The notes beneath the pieces were generated by a model. It was not told where the DNA came from, did not search any database, and saw nothing but the letters and a program-made list of their open reading frames with translations. Of a DNA stretch of 64,000 nucleotides, positions 17,588 to 25,451 are shown one piece after another. The stretch comes from Flavobacterium sp. GTDB taxonomy: Bacteria; Bacteroidota; Bacteroidia; Flavobacteriales; Flavobacteriaceae. A program made the position numbers and the translations under genes. Where the stretch lies: the NCBI GenBank assembly GCA_014378065.1, contig JACMOK010000071.1:49099-113098 (forward strand). The letters run 5' to 3'. The first letter of the stretch is position 1. The number at the start of each line of letters is the position of its first letter.

Positions 17588-17735
17588 CAATTAAAAAGCG
17601 TCGCCGATGACTATCAAAATTTACATCTTTTTAAAAAATTAACACGTCTTTATTTTATCATTCTCGATTTTATTTAACTTTAAGATCCCCAATCGTCAGG
17701 ACTACTTTTCTGTTAATGAAAACAATAGCTAAAAG

Positions 17736-18593
17736 ATGAAAGGTTTTTTAACAAAAGCATCAAAAATAATACTACGCCATCCTTTTTTATATTTGATGCG
17801 TTATATTCTTTTATCCAAAAACAATCAGGGTGAATCTGTTGATGCCGTTGGCTGTTTTAACGATGTGAACACTGTGCTGGAAATTCCCAAAGTCTATTTC
17901 GACATCAATCAGCAAATTAACTTACATCAAGAAACCGACGAATTAGAAAAAGCGATCGAAATAGGACGTTTTCTTCGGAAGAATATTCCGGGAGGCGCAG
18001 GATTGGGACTTTCCTCAGAACAAACACTACAAAAAATGCTGGATGGGAAGGGTGGTGTATGTTCGGATTTTAGTCAGATTTTTAATATTTTCTGTTTAAT
18101 CAACCAGATTAAAGTAAAAGAATGGGGTTGTATAGACCGATTTTACAAAACCCGATTTGGCCATTCATTCAACGAAATCTATTCAACCGCCAAAAAAAAA
18201 TGGATCGCTATCGACATTCATAAAAGTGTTATATTTGCTGGACCTGACAATGTTAATCCGCTTTCGGCATTGGAACTATTCACCTCTTTGCGCAATGGCA
18301 ACCAATTAAATTTCATTCTCTTTTCGGCATACATTCCTATCAAATTGGAACGCATTTACAGCGTGTACTCTAAAACCACGATTCCATTTGTAATTTCTAA
18401 CTATAAAAATAAGGTTTATGACTATTTTCTAAATAAATTCAAAAAGTTTCCTCCGTTTATGATCAACGGACTTATGATACTCTTAGGCAAAAATCATGAT
18501 TTTGTTTTTATATTAGACAATTATAAAGTGAAACTATTGCCCAAACCTTTGCGAAATTTGAATTTGATTTCATTTTTTAGTTTTATTTTTTAA
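17736..18593 (+). CDS. Transglutaminase-like domain protein
   Basis: A 285-residue protein with a transglutaminase-like (papain-fold) core: Cys in 'KGGVCSDFSQIFN' (~Cys109), His in 'FGHSFNEIYS' and Asp in 'KKWIAIDIHKS' give the Cys-His-Asp triad order. Family members may cross-link, cleave peptides or deamidate; the bacterial role is usually unknown. No signal peptide is obvious, though the N-terminus is basic and hydrophobic ('FLYLMRYILLS'). The C-terminal ~90 residues are hydrophobic/basic and unlike the core family. It stands alone between two DUF2807 genes. Confidence 0.75.
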   Translation: MKGFLTKASKIILRHPFLYLMRYILLSKNNQGESVDAVGCFNDVNTVLEIPKVYFDINQQINLHQETDELEKAIEIGRFLRKNIPGGAGLGLSSEQTLQKMLDGKGGVCSDFSQIFNIFCLINQIKVKEWGCIDRFYKTRFGHSFNEIYSTAKKKWIAIDIHKSVIFAGPDNVNPLSALELFTSLRNGNQLNFILFSAYIPIKLERIYSVYSKTTIPFVISNYKNKVYDYFLNKFKKFPPFMINGLMILLGKNHDFVFILDNYKVKLLPKPLRNLNLISFFSFIF

Positions 18594-18668
18594 TTCGTGA
18601 CTAATTTCTATTCGAAATTTTAATTCTGATTGCCAAAAAAAACTTTCAAAATAATTGCAGATGTTTTT

Positions 18669-18676
18669 TATATTTG
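18669..18676 (+). promoter_or_regulatory. Probable -7 element of the third DUF2807 gene
   Basis: TATATTTG matches the -7 consensus. It lies inside the longest possible frame (ATG at 18655), which supports the downstream ATG at 18697 as the real start. Confidence 0.5.
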
Positions 18677-18696
18677 CGTTCACCTACATCAAAAAT

Positions 18697-19533
18697 ATGA
18701 AAAAGTCTCTCCTGTTGCTCTGCTTCATTTTAGGCAGCACCATGCTTTTTAGTCAGCAAAAAGAAAAGATAAAAGGCTCAAAAATTGTCACAGTTACCCA
18801 AAAAGAGATTGGTGAATTTGAAACCTTAGAAGTGCAAGACAATCTTGAAATTTTCCTAATCAAAGGAGAACAGTCGGCTGTTGAAATTGAAGCTGATGAC
18901 AATTTGCACGATGCTGTGCTGATCAAATTAGAGGCCAATACGCTTCGATTATCTGCCTCTAAGCAAGTAAGCGGTGCTAAAAAATTTAGTGTACGCGTCA
19001 CTTACACAGACAATCTAAAAATGGTTATTGCAAAAAATGACGCTAATATTACTGCTTTAGCCGAAGTCAACTTAACAGATTTTACCTTCAAAAGTTTTGA
19101 TTCAGCCAAATTTTACGGCAACGTTAATGCCAAAAAATTTACATTGATGGCCAATGACAAATCCAAAACAGAACTCAATTTAAAGTCGGAAGAAACTATT
19201 ATCGAACTCAGTAAAAGCGCGCAACTGAAGGCATTAATCGCTACGGTCAAAATGAAATTTGATATGTATCAGAAAACGACAGCCATTATCGAAGGCGACG
19301 TTATCGATTTAAAACTGCGACTAGACAACAATTCTGTTTTTACGGGAAAAAATTTAACTTCAAAAAATGCAGAAATCACAACCGAAGGTTACACCAACTG
19401 CAGTCTGTTAGTCAATACGAAAGCCGTTATTGACGCTTCTGGAAAATCTGAAATTCAATTGTACGGCGACCAAAAAATTGAGATGAAACGCTTCATTGAC
19501 AACGCCACTCTGTCGAAAAAAACACTGAAATAG
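18697..19533 (+). CDS. DUF2807 (head GIN domain) secreted protein 3
   Basis: A 278-residue protein with signal peptide 'MKKSLLLLCFILGSTMLFSQ'. The mature start 'KEIGEFETLEVQDNLEIFLIK' corresponds to the head GIN region, and the remainder is the DUF2807 beta-solenoid ('AVEIEADDNLHDAV', 'FSVRVTYTDNLKMVIAK', 'VIDASGKSEIQLYGD'). I chose this start because a -7 promoter element overlaps the longer frame. It is the third DUF2807 gene in the region but stands in its own transcription unit, tail to tail with trxB across a bidirectional terminator. Confidence 0.85.
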   Translation: MKKSLLLLCFILGSTMLFSQQKEKIKGSKIVTVTQKEIGEFETLEVQDNLEIFLIKGEQSAVEIEADDNLHDAVLIKLEANTLRLSASKQVSGAKKFSVRVTYTDNLKMVIAKNDANITALAEVNLTDFTFKSFDSAKFYGNVNAKKFTLMANDKSKTELNLKSEETIIELSKSAQLKALIATVKMKFDMYQKTTAIIEGDVIDLKLRLDNNSVFTGKNLTSKNAEITTEGYTNCSLLVNTKAVIDASGKSEIQLYGDQKIEMKRFIDNATLSKKTLK

Positions 19534-19555
19534 GTTTAATCGTAAATACCAGCAA

Positions 19556-19587
19556 AAAAAGTCCCGACATTACTCGGGACTTTTTGT
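19556..19587. terminator. Bidirectional terminator
   Basis: A 12-bp stem (aaaaagtcccga / tcgggacttttt) with loop cattac lies between the convergent DUF2807 and trxB genes. Confidence 0.88.
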
Positions 19588-19602
19588 TTTTTTTGTGATA
19601 AT

Positions 19603-20550
19603 TCACTCCAAAGAGGATAAGTACCGTTCGGCATCCAAAGCTGCCATGCATCCTGTGCCGGCTGCCGTAATAGCTTGGCGATAGACATGATCAGCAGCAT
19701 CGCCACCAACAAAAACGCCGGCGACGTTGGTTTTGGAAGTTCCGGGAATATTAACGATATAACCCGTCTCATCCAACGTAAGATACGATTTGAAAATATC
19801 CGTATTGGGTTTGTGTCCGATGGCCACAAAGAAACCCGTAGCAGGAATTTCAATAACTTCACCGGTAGTTTTATTTAATGCAGTCACCGCACTCACCACC
19901 TGCCCGTCTCCTAAAACCTCAACCGTATCGTGGTGCATCAGTATTGTAATGTTTTCCGTTTTTCGGACACGCTCTTCCATAATTTTAGAGGCCCTGAATT
20001 TTTCAGAACGTACGAGCATCGTTACTTTTTTACAAAGTTTAGACAAATAATGTGCTTCTTCGCAAGCGGAATCTCCAGCGCCAACAATGACAACTTCTTG
20101 ATTGCGGTAGAAAAAACCATCGCAAATCGCACAGGCAGAAACGCCGCCGCCTGTCTGCAAATAATGTTGTTCTGACGGAATACCCAAATATTTTGCTGTA
20201 GCACCGGTAGAAATGATTACCGTTTCGCAATGCAATTCAATTGTATCATTGATCCATACTTTGTGAATGGGTCCGGTGAAGTCAACTTTAGTAGCCCACC
20301 CGTCTCGAACATCTGAACCGAAACGCTTGGATTGTTCCATCAGTTGAACCATCATTTCGGGACCTGTAATGCCATCAACATACCCTGGAAAATTCTCTAC
20401 TTCGGTGGTCGTTGTTAATTGTCCGCCGGGTTGTGTTCCTTGGTATAAAACTGGAAACATGTTGGCTCGTGCGGCATAAATGGCCGCAGTGTAGCCCGCG
20501 GGACCGGAGCCTATTATAAGACATTTTACTTTTTCAATAGTATCTGACAT
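19603..20550 (-). CDS. trxB: Thioredoxin-disulfide reductase
   Basis: A 315-residue FAD/NADPH flavoenzyme that reduces thioredoxin. FAD motif 'IIGSGPAGYTAAIYAAR' (12-28), redox pair Cys140/Cys143 in 'CAICDG', NADPH motif 'VIVGAGDSACEEA', and the C-terminal FAD motif 'VFVGGDAADHVYRQ' with 'GTGCMAALDAERYL' are all present. Length is usual for the low-molecular-weight class. A -7-like TAATTTTG lies on the minus strand at 20573-20580. Confidence 0.96.
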   Translation of the reverse strand: MSDTIEKVKCLIIGSGPAGYTAAIYAARANMFPVLYQGTQPGGQLTTTTEVENFPGYVDGITGPEMMVQLMEQSKRFGSDVRDGWATKVDFTGPIHKVWINDTIELHCETVIISTGATAKYLGIPSEQHYLQTGGGVSACAICDGFFYRNQEVVIVGAGDSACEEAHYLSKLCKKVTMLVRSEKFRASKIMEERVRKTENITILMHHDTVEVLGDGQVVSAVTALNKTTGEVIEIPATGFFVAIGHKPNTDIFKSYLTLDETGYIVNIPGTSKTNVAGVFVGGDAADHVYRQAITAAGTGCMAALDAERYLSSLE

Positions 20551-20572
20551 AGTTACATATTTTTTGACGTTG

Positions 20573-20580
20573 CAAAATTA
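20573..20580 (-). promoter_or_regulatory. Possible -7 element of trxB
   Basis: On the minus strand TAATTTTG, matching TAnnTTTG, 22 bases before the trxB ATG. No good TTG at -33. Confidence 0.4.
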
Positions 20581-20673
20581 CGTTATAATTTGAGATATTT
20601 TGATACGCCCCGCATTAGTTTTTATTATACGATAATTTTTAAAAACAGAATAAATCTTAATTTTTAAATTAGC

Positions 20674-20703
20674 TTGTATACGCCAGAAATAGTTCTATCT
20701 TTG
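20674..20703 (+). promoter_or_regulatory. Promoter of tRNA-Pro
   Basis: TTG (20674-20676), 19-base spacer, TATCTTTG (20696-20703): an ideal match to the Bacteroidota housekeeping promoter. It ends 10 bases before the tRNA. Confidence 0.85.
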
Positions 20704-20713
20704 CCGACGCTTT

Positions 20714-20788
20714 CGGGGTGTAGCGTAGCTCGGTTATCGCGCCTGCTTTGGGAGCAGGAGGCCGCAGGTTCGAATCCTGCCACCCCGA
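20714..20788 (+). tRNA. tRNA-Pro (anticodon TGG)
   Basis: A full cloverleaf can be drawn: acceptor cggggtg / caccccg, anticodon stem cctgc / gcagg with loop tttggga (anticodon TGG), T-arm gcagg-ttcgaat-cctgc. The 3' end reads 'aca', so the full CCA tail is not encoded. Confidence 0.96.
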
Positions 20789-20789
20789 C

Positions 20790-20823
20790 AAATCCTTGCT
20801 GTTTTCAGTAGGGATTTTTTGTT
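20790..20823 (+). terminator. Terminator of tRNA-Pro
   Basis: A 12-bp stem (aaatccttgctg / cagtagggattt, two G-U pairs) with a tttt loop and a T run directly follows the tRNA. Confidence 0.85.
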
Positions 20824-21164
20824 TTTTAAAAGAATTAAAGTTTATTGAAACCTTTTAGACAACAAAAAAATAAAACAGTTTGCAAAGCGGTCAAGATTTA
20901 GCATCAAAACCAGTTCATAATCACCACTACAATACTCTCAATGCATCATCGACCTTCGCTTAATGCAGTAACACAATGTTGAGCCCAGATGACACTGGAA
21001 AGCTTGCCGAAGCAAACAGCGGTTTTTTGCTTAAACAAAGAGCCACGACAAGAACTTTTGTATTGGCTTTAGAAAAAAACTTTTTGGAGCGTAACTTGAA
21101 ATAAAAGTTGAAAAAGCTGTAAAATATTTTTTTTAAAATCAAAATTCAGTGTCGTTTGAATTTG
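20824..21164. other. Intergenic stretch with possible gene remnant
   Basis: No confident gene. Two short opposing frames exist: plus 20976-21104 (42 residues, 'MLSPDDTGKLAEANSG' start) and minus 20960-21142 (60 residues). Neither matches a family I recognise. The 20880-21100 part is less AT-rich than the surrounding spacers, which suggests a decayed gene or inserted fragment downstream of the tRNA. Confidence 0.35.
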
Positions 21165-21172
21165 TACATTTG
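21165..21172 (+). promoter_or_regulatory. Probable -7 element of the glycosyltransferase gene
   Basis: TACATTTG matches the -7 consensus and lies within the longest possible frame (ATG at 21156), so the ATG at 21201 is the likelier start. Confidence 0.5.
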
Positions 21173-21200
21173 CACACGTTTTCAAAGACAATCTGCTTAT

Positions 21201-22307
21201 ATGTTGATCCTTACTTTTTATTTATTTATCGGTATCGTTGCGATTCAGCTTTTTTATTACCTGGTCATTTTTGGAAAATTTGCATTTGCCAAAACGCAAA
21301 AAAGCAGTCCGAAGCGGATTCCAATCTCAGTGATCGTTTGCGCCAAAAATGAAGAAGTAAATGTAAAAAAGTTTATTCCCATATTAGCCGACCAAGACTA
21401 TCCCGATTATGAAATTATATTAATTGATGATGCTTCGAGCGATGATACTTTGGAGATACTCGAAGCCTTTGAAAAGCAATATGCCAATATCCGATTGGTA
21501 AAAGTGGAAAACATAGAGGCCTTTTGGGGCAACAAAAAGTTTGCTTTGACGTTGGGGATTAAAGCGGCAAAAAAAGAATATCTTTTGTTTACAGATGCAG
21601 ATTGCTATCCCAATTCGAAAGATTGGATTAAAGAGATGAGTTCGCAATTTACGGCCGAGAAAACCATAGTGCTGGGCTATGGTGCCTATGAAAAAATTGC
21701 TGGTTCGTTTCTCAACAAAATGATTCGTTTCGAGACCATGCTCACCGCAGTTCAATATTTTTCTTGGGCGAAACTGGGTAGGCCTTATATGGGCGTCGGT
21801 CGCAATTTAGCCTACAAAAAAGAAGAGTTTTTTAATGTAAATGGCTTTATCGACCACATGAAAATTCGTTCCGGTGATGACGATTTATTTATCAACCAAG
21901 CGGCGAAAGGAAAAAATACGACGGTTTGTTTTGCCCCGGAAAGCTTTACTTATTCGGCGCCAAAAACCACATTTAAAGACTGGTTCCAGCAAAAAAGACG
22001 GCACATTGCCACTGCTGGATTTTACAAATCATTCGACCGAATGCAGTTGGGCGTTTTTTATATTTCGCAATTGCTGTTTCTATTGCTGCCAATTGTTTTA
22101 TTGGCCTTTCATTACCAGTGGATTGTTGTTTTGATTTTAATTGGTTTTCGATATTTGTTTTCTTGGCTGTCGCTTGGATTTTCTGCGAGCAAACTAAAAG
22201 AAAAAGATGTAATGTATTGGTTTCCTGTCATCGAAATAGTGTTGATTTTCATGCAATTGAATCTCTTTTTAGCAAACATTTTTTCAAAACCTGTACATTG
22301 GAAATAA
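21201..22307 (+). CDS. Family 2 glycosyltransferase, membrane-anchored
   Basis: A 368-residue GT2 enzyme using a nucleotide sugar. One N-terminal membrane helix ('FYLFIGIVAIQLFYYLVIF') precedes the GT-A domain: 'SVIVCAKNEE', 'ILIDDASSDDT', the DxD motif in 'LLFTDADCYP', the acceptor-side 'SGDDDLFINQAA' and the 'QQKRRHIATA' motif that corresponds to QxxRW. Two or three hydrophobic segments follow (~280-360). This layout resembles processive or lipid-linked GT2 enzymes. The sigma-factor gene begins inside its last codons, so the two are translationally coupled. Substrate is unknown. Confidence 0.9.
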   Translation: MLILTFYLFIGIVAIQLFYYLVIFGKFAFAKTQKSSPKRIPISVIVCAKNEEVNVKKFIPILADQDYPDYEIILIDDASSDDTLEILEAFEKQYANIRLVKVENIEAFWGNKKFALTLGIKAAKKEYLLFTDADCYPNSKDWIKEMSSQFTAEKTIVLGYGAYEKIAGSFLNKMIRFETMLTAVQYFSWAKLGRPYMGVGRNLAYKKEEFFNVNGFIDHMKIRSGDDDLFINQAAKGKNTTVCFAPESFTYSAPKTTFKDWFQQKRRHIATAGFYKSFDRMQLGVFYISQLLFLLLPIVLLAFHYQWIVVLILIGFRYLFSWLSLGFSASKLKEKDVMYWFPVIEIVLIFMQLNLFLANIFSKPVHWK

Positions 22308-22849
22308 AAAAAAATATAGAAAAGGCAAAAAGAGGCGATCAGTTTGCCTTCACTTTTTTATTAAATCATTATTGGAATGAAGTATACGGATTCATGCTTA
22401 AACGCACCGAAAATGAGACCAATGCTGAAGATATTACCATTGAAACCTTTGCTAAAGCCTTTGACAAGATCGCCAGTTATAATTCTGAATTTCAATTCAA
22501 TACTTGGTTGATTGCCATTGCCAAAAACGTACACATTGACCTATTGCGCAAAAAAAAATCGTCTCTTTTTATTGATATCACTGATGAAGAAGATTACCAA
22601 GCCTATAATGTGGCCGATACTTCTCCATCTGCAGAAGACGTCCTGATTACCGAGCAAAACTTATCGCAACTTCTGCAATACATTAAAGAGTTAAAACCTC
22701 ATTATCAAGAAGTAATTCAACTGCGCTATTTTCAAGAGTTGAGTTATCAAGAAATTGCCGATCAGTTGGGTGAACCTTTAAATAACGTTAAGATTAAATT
22801 ACTTCGCGCCAAGAAATTATTGGCTGAAATCATACAAAAAAAACGATAA
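22298..22849 (+). CDS. RNA polymerase sigma-70 family (ECF-like) factor, TTG start
   Basis: A 183-residue sigma factor. Region 2 is 'NHYWNEVYGFMLKRT' to 'FNTWLIAIAKNVHIDLLRKKK'; region 4 is 'LKPHYQEVIQLRYFQELSY' followed by the helix-turn-helix 'QEIADQLGEPLNNVKIKLLR'. No ATG or GTG lies where the family begins; the only suitable codon is TTG at 22298 ('LEIKKNIEKAKRG'), which overlaps the end of the glycosyltransferase gene by 10 bases. The first downstream ATG (within region 2) would remove essential sequence. No anti-sigma gene adjoins it. Confidence 0.85.
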   Translation: MEIKKNIEKAKRGDQFAFTFLLNHYWNEVYGFMLKRTENETNAEDITIETFAKAFDKIASYNSEFQFNTWLIAIAKNVHIDLLRKKKSSLFIDITDEEDYQAYNVADTSPSAEDVLITEQNLSQLLQYIKELKPHYQEVIQLRYFQELSYQEIADQLGEPLNNVKIKLLRAKKLLAEIIQKKR

Positions 22850-22986
22850 ACGATTTGCTTCAAAGCCTATTAACTTATTATCCTACAAATATTTATCAAT
22901 TTGTATATTAAAATTCATATTGTTTACGTTACAAGTTAAAACATAGCTTATGACTTCATAAATACTTAATCATAAAACCTTTTATT

Positions 22987-23811
22987 ATGTCAAAATTAAG
23001 TATTTATCAAAACAGTTGGATTGATCTGGTCTTCGAAGGAAAGAATAAAGCCTACGGTGCCTATCAATTGCGACAAGAAAATGACAAAACAACAGCCATA
23101 GCCTTTTTATTCGGATTGCTGCTAATTACTGCGGCCATCGGAATTCCGACGCTACTCACTCATTGGACTACTGCAAACAAAACCAAAATTTCCAATCCGG
23201 ATTATTCAAATACCACCATACAGTTAAGTGCTATTTTACCTAATTTGCCCAAGAAACCCATGCAACTTGCTGTACCAGTACAAAAAAAGACACCAACTGA
23301 AGTCAGCGATGGTCAGCAACTCAAGGATCCACAAATTGTGAGCGCTAACCAGCAAACGACAAACATTGTTGATCATCTAGAGCCCCAATCAAATGAAGTG
23401 AAGCCAAACGAAGGAACAACAACAGTATTTTCCAATTCGACTGCAAATTCAGAAACTACCCAAGGGTCTTCAATCCCTTCCGCCTCCGGTGGCAAAATTG
23501 AAACCACGTTCGTTTTAGACAAACTTCCTGAATTTCCGGGAGGAATTAATAAATTCTTAGCCTATGTCGGTAACAACTTCGAAAAACCTGAATTGGAAGT
23601 GGAGAAAACCATCCGTATCTATGTTACTTTTGTTATTGAAAAAGATGGCAGCATGACCGATATCCAAGTAAGGAAAGATCCAGGATACGGCCTTGGCAGC
23701 GAAGCCATACGGGTTTTAAAATCGCTTAAAACAAAATGGCAACCCGGAATGATTGCCGGACAACCAGTACGTACCGCATATAATTTGCCCATAGTTGTGC
23801 AGATGCAGTAG
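22987..23811 (+). CDS. Energy transducer TonB family protein
   Basis: A 274-residue protein with a short cytoplasmic start ('NKAYGAYQLRQEND', a motif typical of Bacteroidota TonB proteins), one membrane segment (~36-58) and a long variable periplasmic linker rich in Gln/Ser/Thr. The C-terminal TonB domain runs from ~residue 180 ('FPGGINKFLAYVGNNF', 'IYVTFVIEKDGSMTDIQV', 'VLKSLKTKWQPGM', 'YNLPIVVQ'). It transmits proton-motive force to outer-membrane transporters. No ExbBD genes are adjacent. Confidence 0.9.
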   Translation: MSKLSIYQNSWIDLVFEGKNKAYGAYQLRQENDKTTAIAFLFGLLLITAAIGIPTLLTHWTTANKTKISNPDYSNTTIQLSAILPNLPKKPMQLAVPVQKKTPTEVSDGQQLKDPQIVSANQQTTNIVDHLEPQSNEVKPNEGTTTVFSNSTANSETTQGSSIPSASGGKIETTFVLDKLPEFPGGINKFLAYVGNNFEKPELEVEKTIRIYVTFVIEKDGSMTDIQVRKDPGYGLGSEAIRVLKSLKTKWQPGMIAGQPVRTAYNLPIVVQMQ

Positions 23812-23840
23812 TCAAAAATAACTAATGGCGTGATTTTAAC

Positions 23841-23868
23841 AAGGCAGAACATAAAAGTTCTGCTTTTT
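23841..23868. terminator. Bidirectional terminator
   Basis: Stem gcagaac / gttctgc with loop ataaaa and flanking A/T runs lies between the convergent tonB-like and phnA-like genes. Confidence 0.8.
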
Positions 23869-23870
23869 AT

Positions 23871-24080
23871 TTATGCTTTTTTTACAAATTCTGTTCTAAG
23901 TACCATTGCCGTTTTATTGACACGGCAATCTATCTCTGCCGGATCGTTTGTGAGTCGGATGCTTTTGATCAGCGTTCCCCTTTTGATCACTTCAGAAGAA
24001 CCGCGCACCTTTAAATCTTTGATTACTGTCACAGCGTCTCCGTCTTGTAATATATTTCCGTTACTATCTTTTACTTCCAT
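23871..24080 (-). CDS. PhnA-like (YjdM C-terminal domain) protein
   Basis: A 69-residue protein equal to the C-terminal domain of PhnA/YjdM proteins: 'VKDSNGNILQDGDAVTVIKDLKVRG' region, then 'VIKRGTLIKSIRLTNDP', 'EIDCRV' and 'MVLRTEFVKK'. The N-terminal zinc ribbon of full-length PhnA is missing. Despite the family name, a role in phosphonate use is not established. Short versions like this are common in Bacteroidota, so it is probably not a fragment. It is monocistronic. Confidence 0.85.
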   Translation of the reverse strand: MEVKDSNGNILQDGDAVTVIKDLKVRGSSEVIKRGTLIKSIRLTNDPAEIDCRVNKTAMVLRTEFVKKA

Positions 24081-24164
24081 AATTTGCAGATTTATTGTAT
24101 AGCCGTAAAAATACTATACGCGACGCTTATTATTCCGCAAAAATTTCTTTTAAAAGGAATTTAA

Positions 24165-24172
24165 TATATTTG
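24165..24172 (+). promoter_or_regulatory. Probable -7 element of the MFS gene
   Basis: TATATTTG matches the -7 consensus, 18 bases before the ATG at 24191; it lies inside the longer frame that starts at 24095 and so argues against that start. Confidence 0.5.
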
Positions 24173-24190
24173 ATCAAACTGCAATTGCTT

Positions 24191-25435
24191 ATGCGACATT
24201 TTACTTTTCGTGAAAAACTTCAGTACTTATTCGGATTTCCCGTCATTATTGCATCCTTAGGCTATTTTGTAGACATCTACGATTTACTGCTTTTTGGAAT
24301 TGTTAGGGTTCCAAGCCTTGTAAGCATGGGATTAAATGCTGACACCGCCGGAACTTATATTCTGAGCTTTCAAATGACCGGTTTACTATTGGGAGGCATT
24401 CTTTGGGGGATTTTGGGCGACAAGAAAGGAAGACTTTCTGTGCTGTTCGGGTCCATTTTGGTCTATTCTTTGGCCAATATAGCGTGCGGATTTTTACCCC
24501 AAATGGATTTTTCCAATAAAATAAATGCTTATGCTTTTCTAAGATTTATTGCAGGTGTCGGTCTGGCCGGAGAATTGGGCGCGGGAATTACGCTGGTTTC
24601 TGAAAGTTTACCAAAAGAACTCAGAGCGATCGGGACTTCAATAGTTGCCGGATTTGGAATATTAGGCGCGGTGGTCGCTCAACTTACGGTGGAACTGGCT
24701 CAAAACTGGACTACAGCTTATTTTATTGGCGGCAGTATGGGATTGTTGTTGCTGGTGTTAAGAGTCAGCGTGGCGGAAAGCGGTATTTACAGTACCATAA
24801 AGTCTAATGAAAAAATAGTCAAAGGCAATTTTTTATGCTTTTTTACAAATAAAATCCGTTTGATCAAATACCTTAAATGTATTGCCATTGGTTTACCGAT
24901 TTGGTTCTGTACCGGAATTTTAATCATTATGGCCAACCAATTTGCTCCTGAAATGGGAATAAAAAATATCAATCCCGGAAAAGCCATTATGTGGGCTTAT
25001 TTATTTGCATCGGTTGGCGATTTCTTGAGTGGCTTTATTTCTCATTACTTAAAATCGCGCAAAAAGGCAATGGTATACATGCTTCTGTTCAATTTGGCTG
25101 GAGTCATTTTATTATTGTTTAGCGGCCCTAAATCTGCTAACATGTATTACTTTTATTGCGCTTGGATCGGTTTGGGAAATGGTTTTTGGGCGATGTTTGT
25201 TACAGTGGGCGCCGAGCAATTCGGAACCAATCTCAGAAGCACAGCTGCCACGACAATTCCAAATATGGTTCGCGGTTCAGTGCCGATAATGCTTTTGGGC
25301 TTTGACTTCCTTAAGAAAACCAATAGTGTCATAATGTCGGCCGCGATGATTGGAACATTGATCTATGGACTCAGTTTCTACGCAATGATCACCAGCAAGG
25401 AAACGCACAATATAGACATGGATTTTGTAGAATAA
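24191..25435 (+). CDS. Major facilitator superfamily transporter
   Basis: A 414-residue protein with about 12 membrane segments. The loop 2-3 MFS signature is visible as 'GILGDKKGRLSVLFGS', and 'FLRFIAGVGLAGELGAGITL' with 'PKELRAIGTS' matches the sugar/organic-acid (SP/AAHS-like) group. The second half has a degenerate repeat ('SHYLKSRKKAMVY') and 'GAEQFGTNLRSTAA'. I chose the ATG at 24191 ('MRHFTFREKLQ') because a promoter element sits just upstream. It is 16 bases before the next gene, suggesting an operon. Substrate is unknown. Confidence 0.85.
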   Translation: MRHFTFREKLQYLFGFPVIIASLGYFVDIYDLLLFGIVRVPSLVSMGLNADTAGTYILSFQMTGLLLGGILWGILGDKKGRLSVLFGSILVYSLANIACGFLPQMDFSNKINAYAFLRFIAGVGLAGELGAGITLVSESLPKELRAIGTSIVAGFGILGAVVAQLTVELAQNWTTAYFIGGSMGLLLLVLRVSVAESGIYSTIKSNEKIVKGNFLCFFTNKIRLIKYLKCIAIGLPIWFCTGILIIMANQFAPEMGIKNINPGKAIMWAYLFASVGDFLSGFISHYLKSRKKAMVYMLLFNLAGVILLLFSGPKSANMYYFYCAWIGLGNGFWAMFVTVGAEQFGTNLRSTAATTIPNMVRGSVPIMLLGFDFLKKTNSVIMSAAMIGTLIYGLSFYAMITSKETHNIDMDFVE

Positions 25436-25451
25436 CAACAACCCTAAATTA

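Noticed and set aside
20960-21142. 60-residue minus-strand frame after tRNA-Pro
   Set aside because: Low-complexity hydrophobic/basic peptide without a recognisable family, opposed by another short frame; kept only as a possible remnant.
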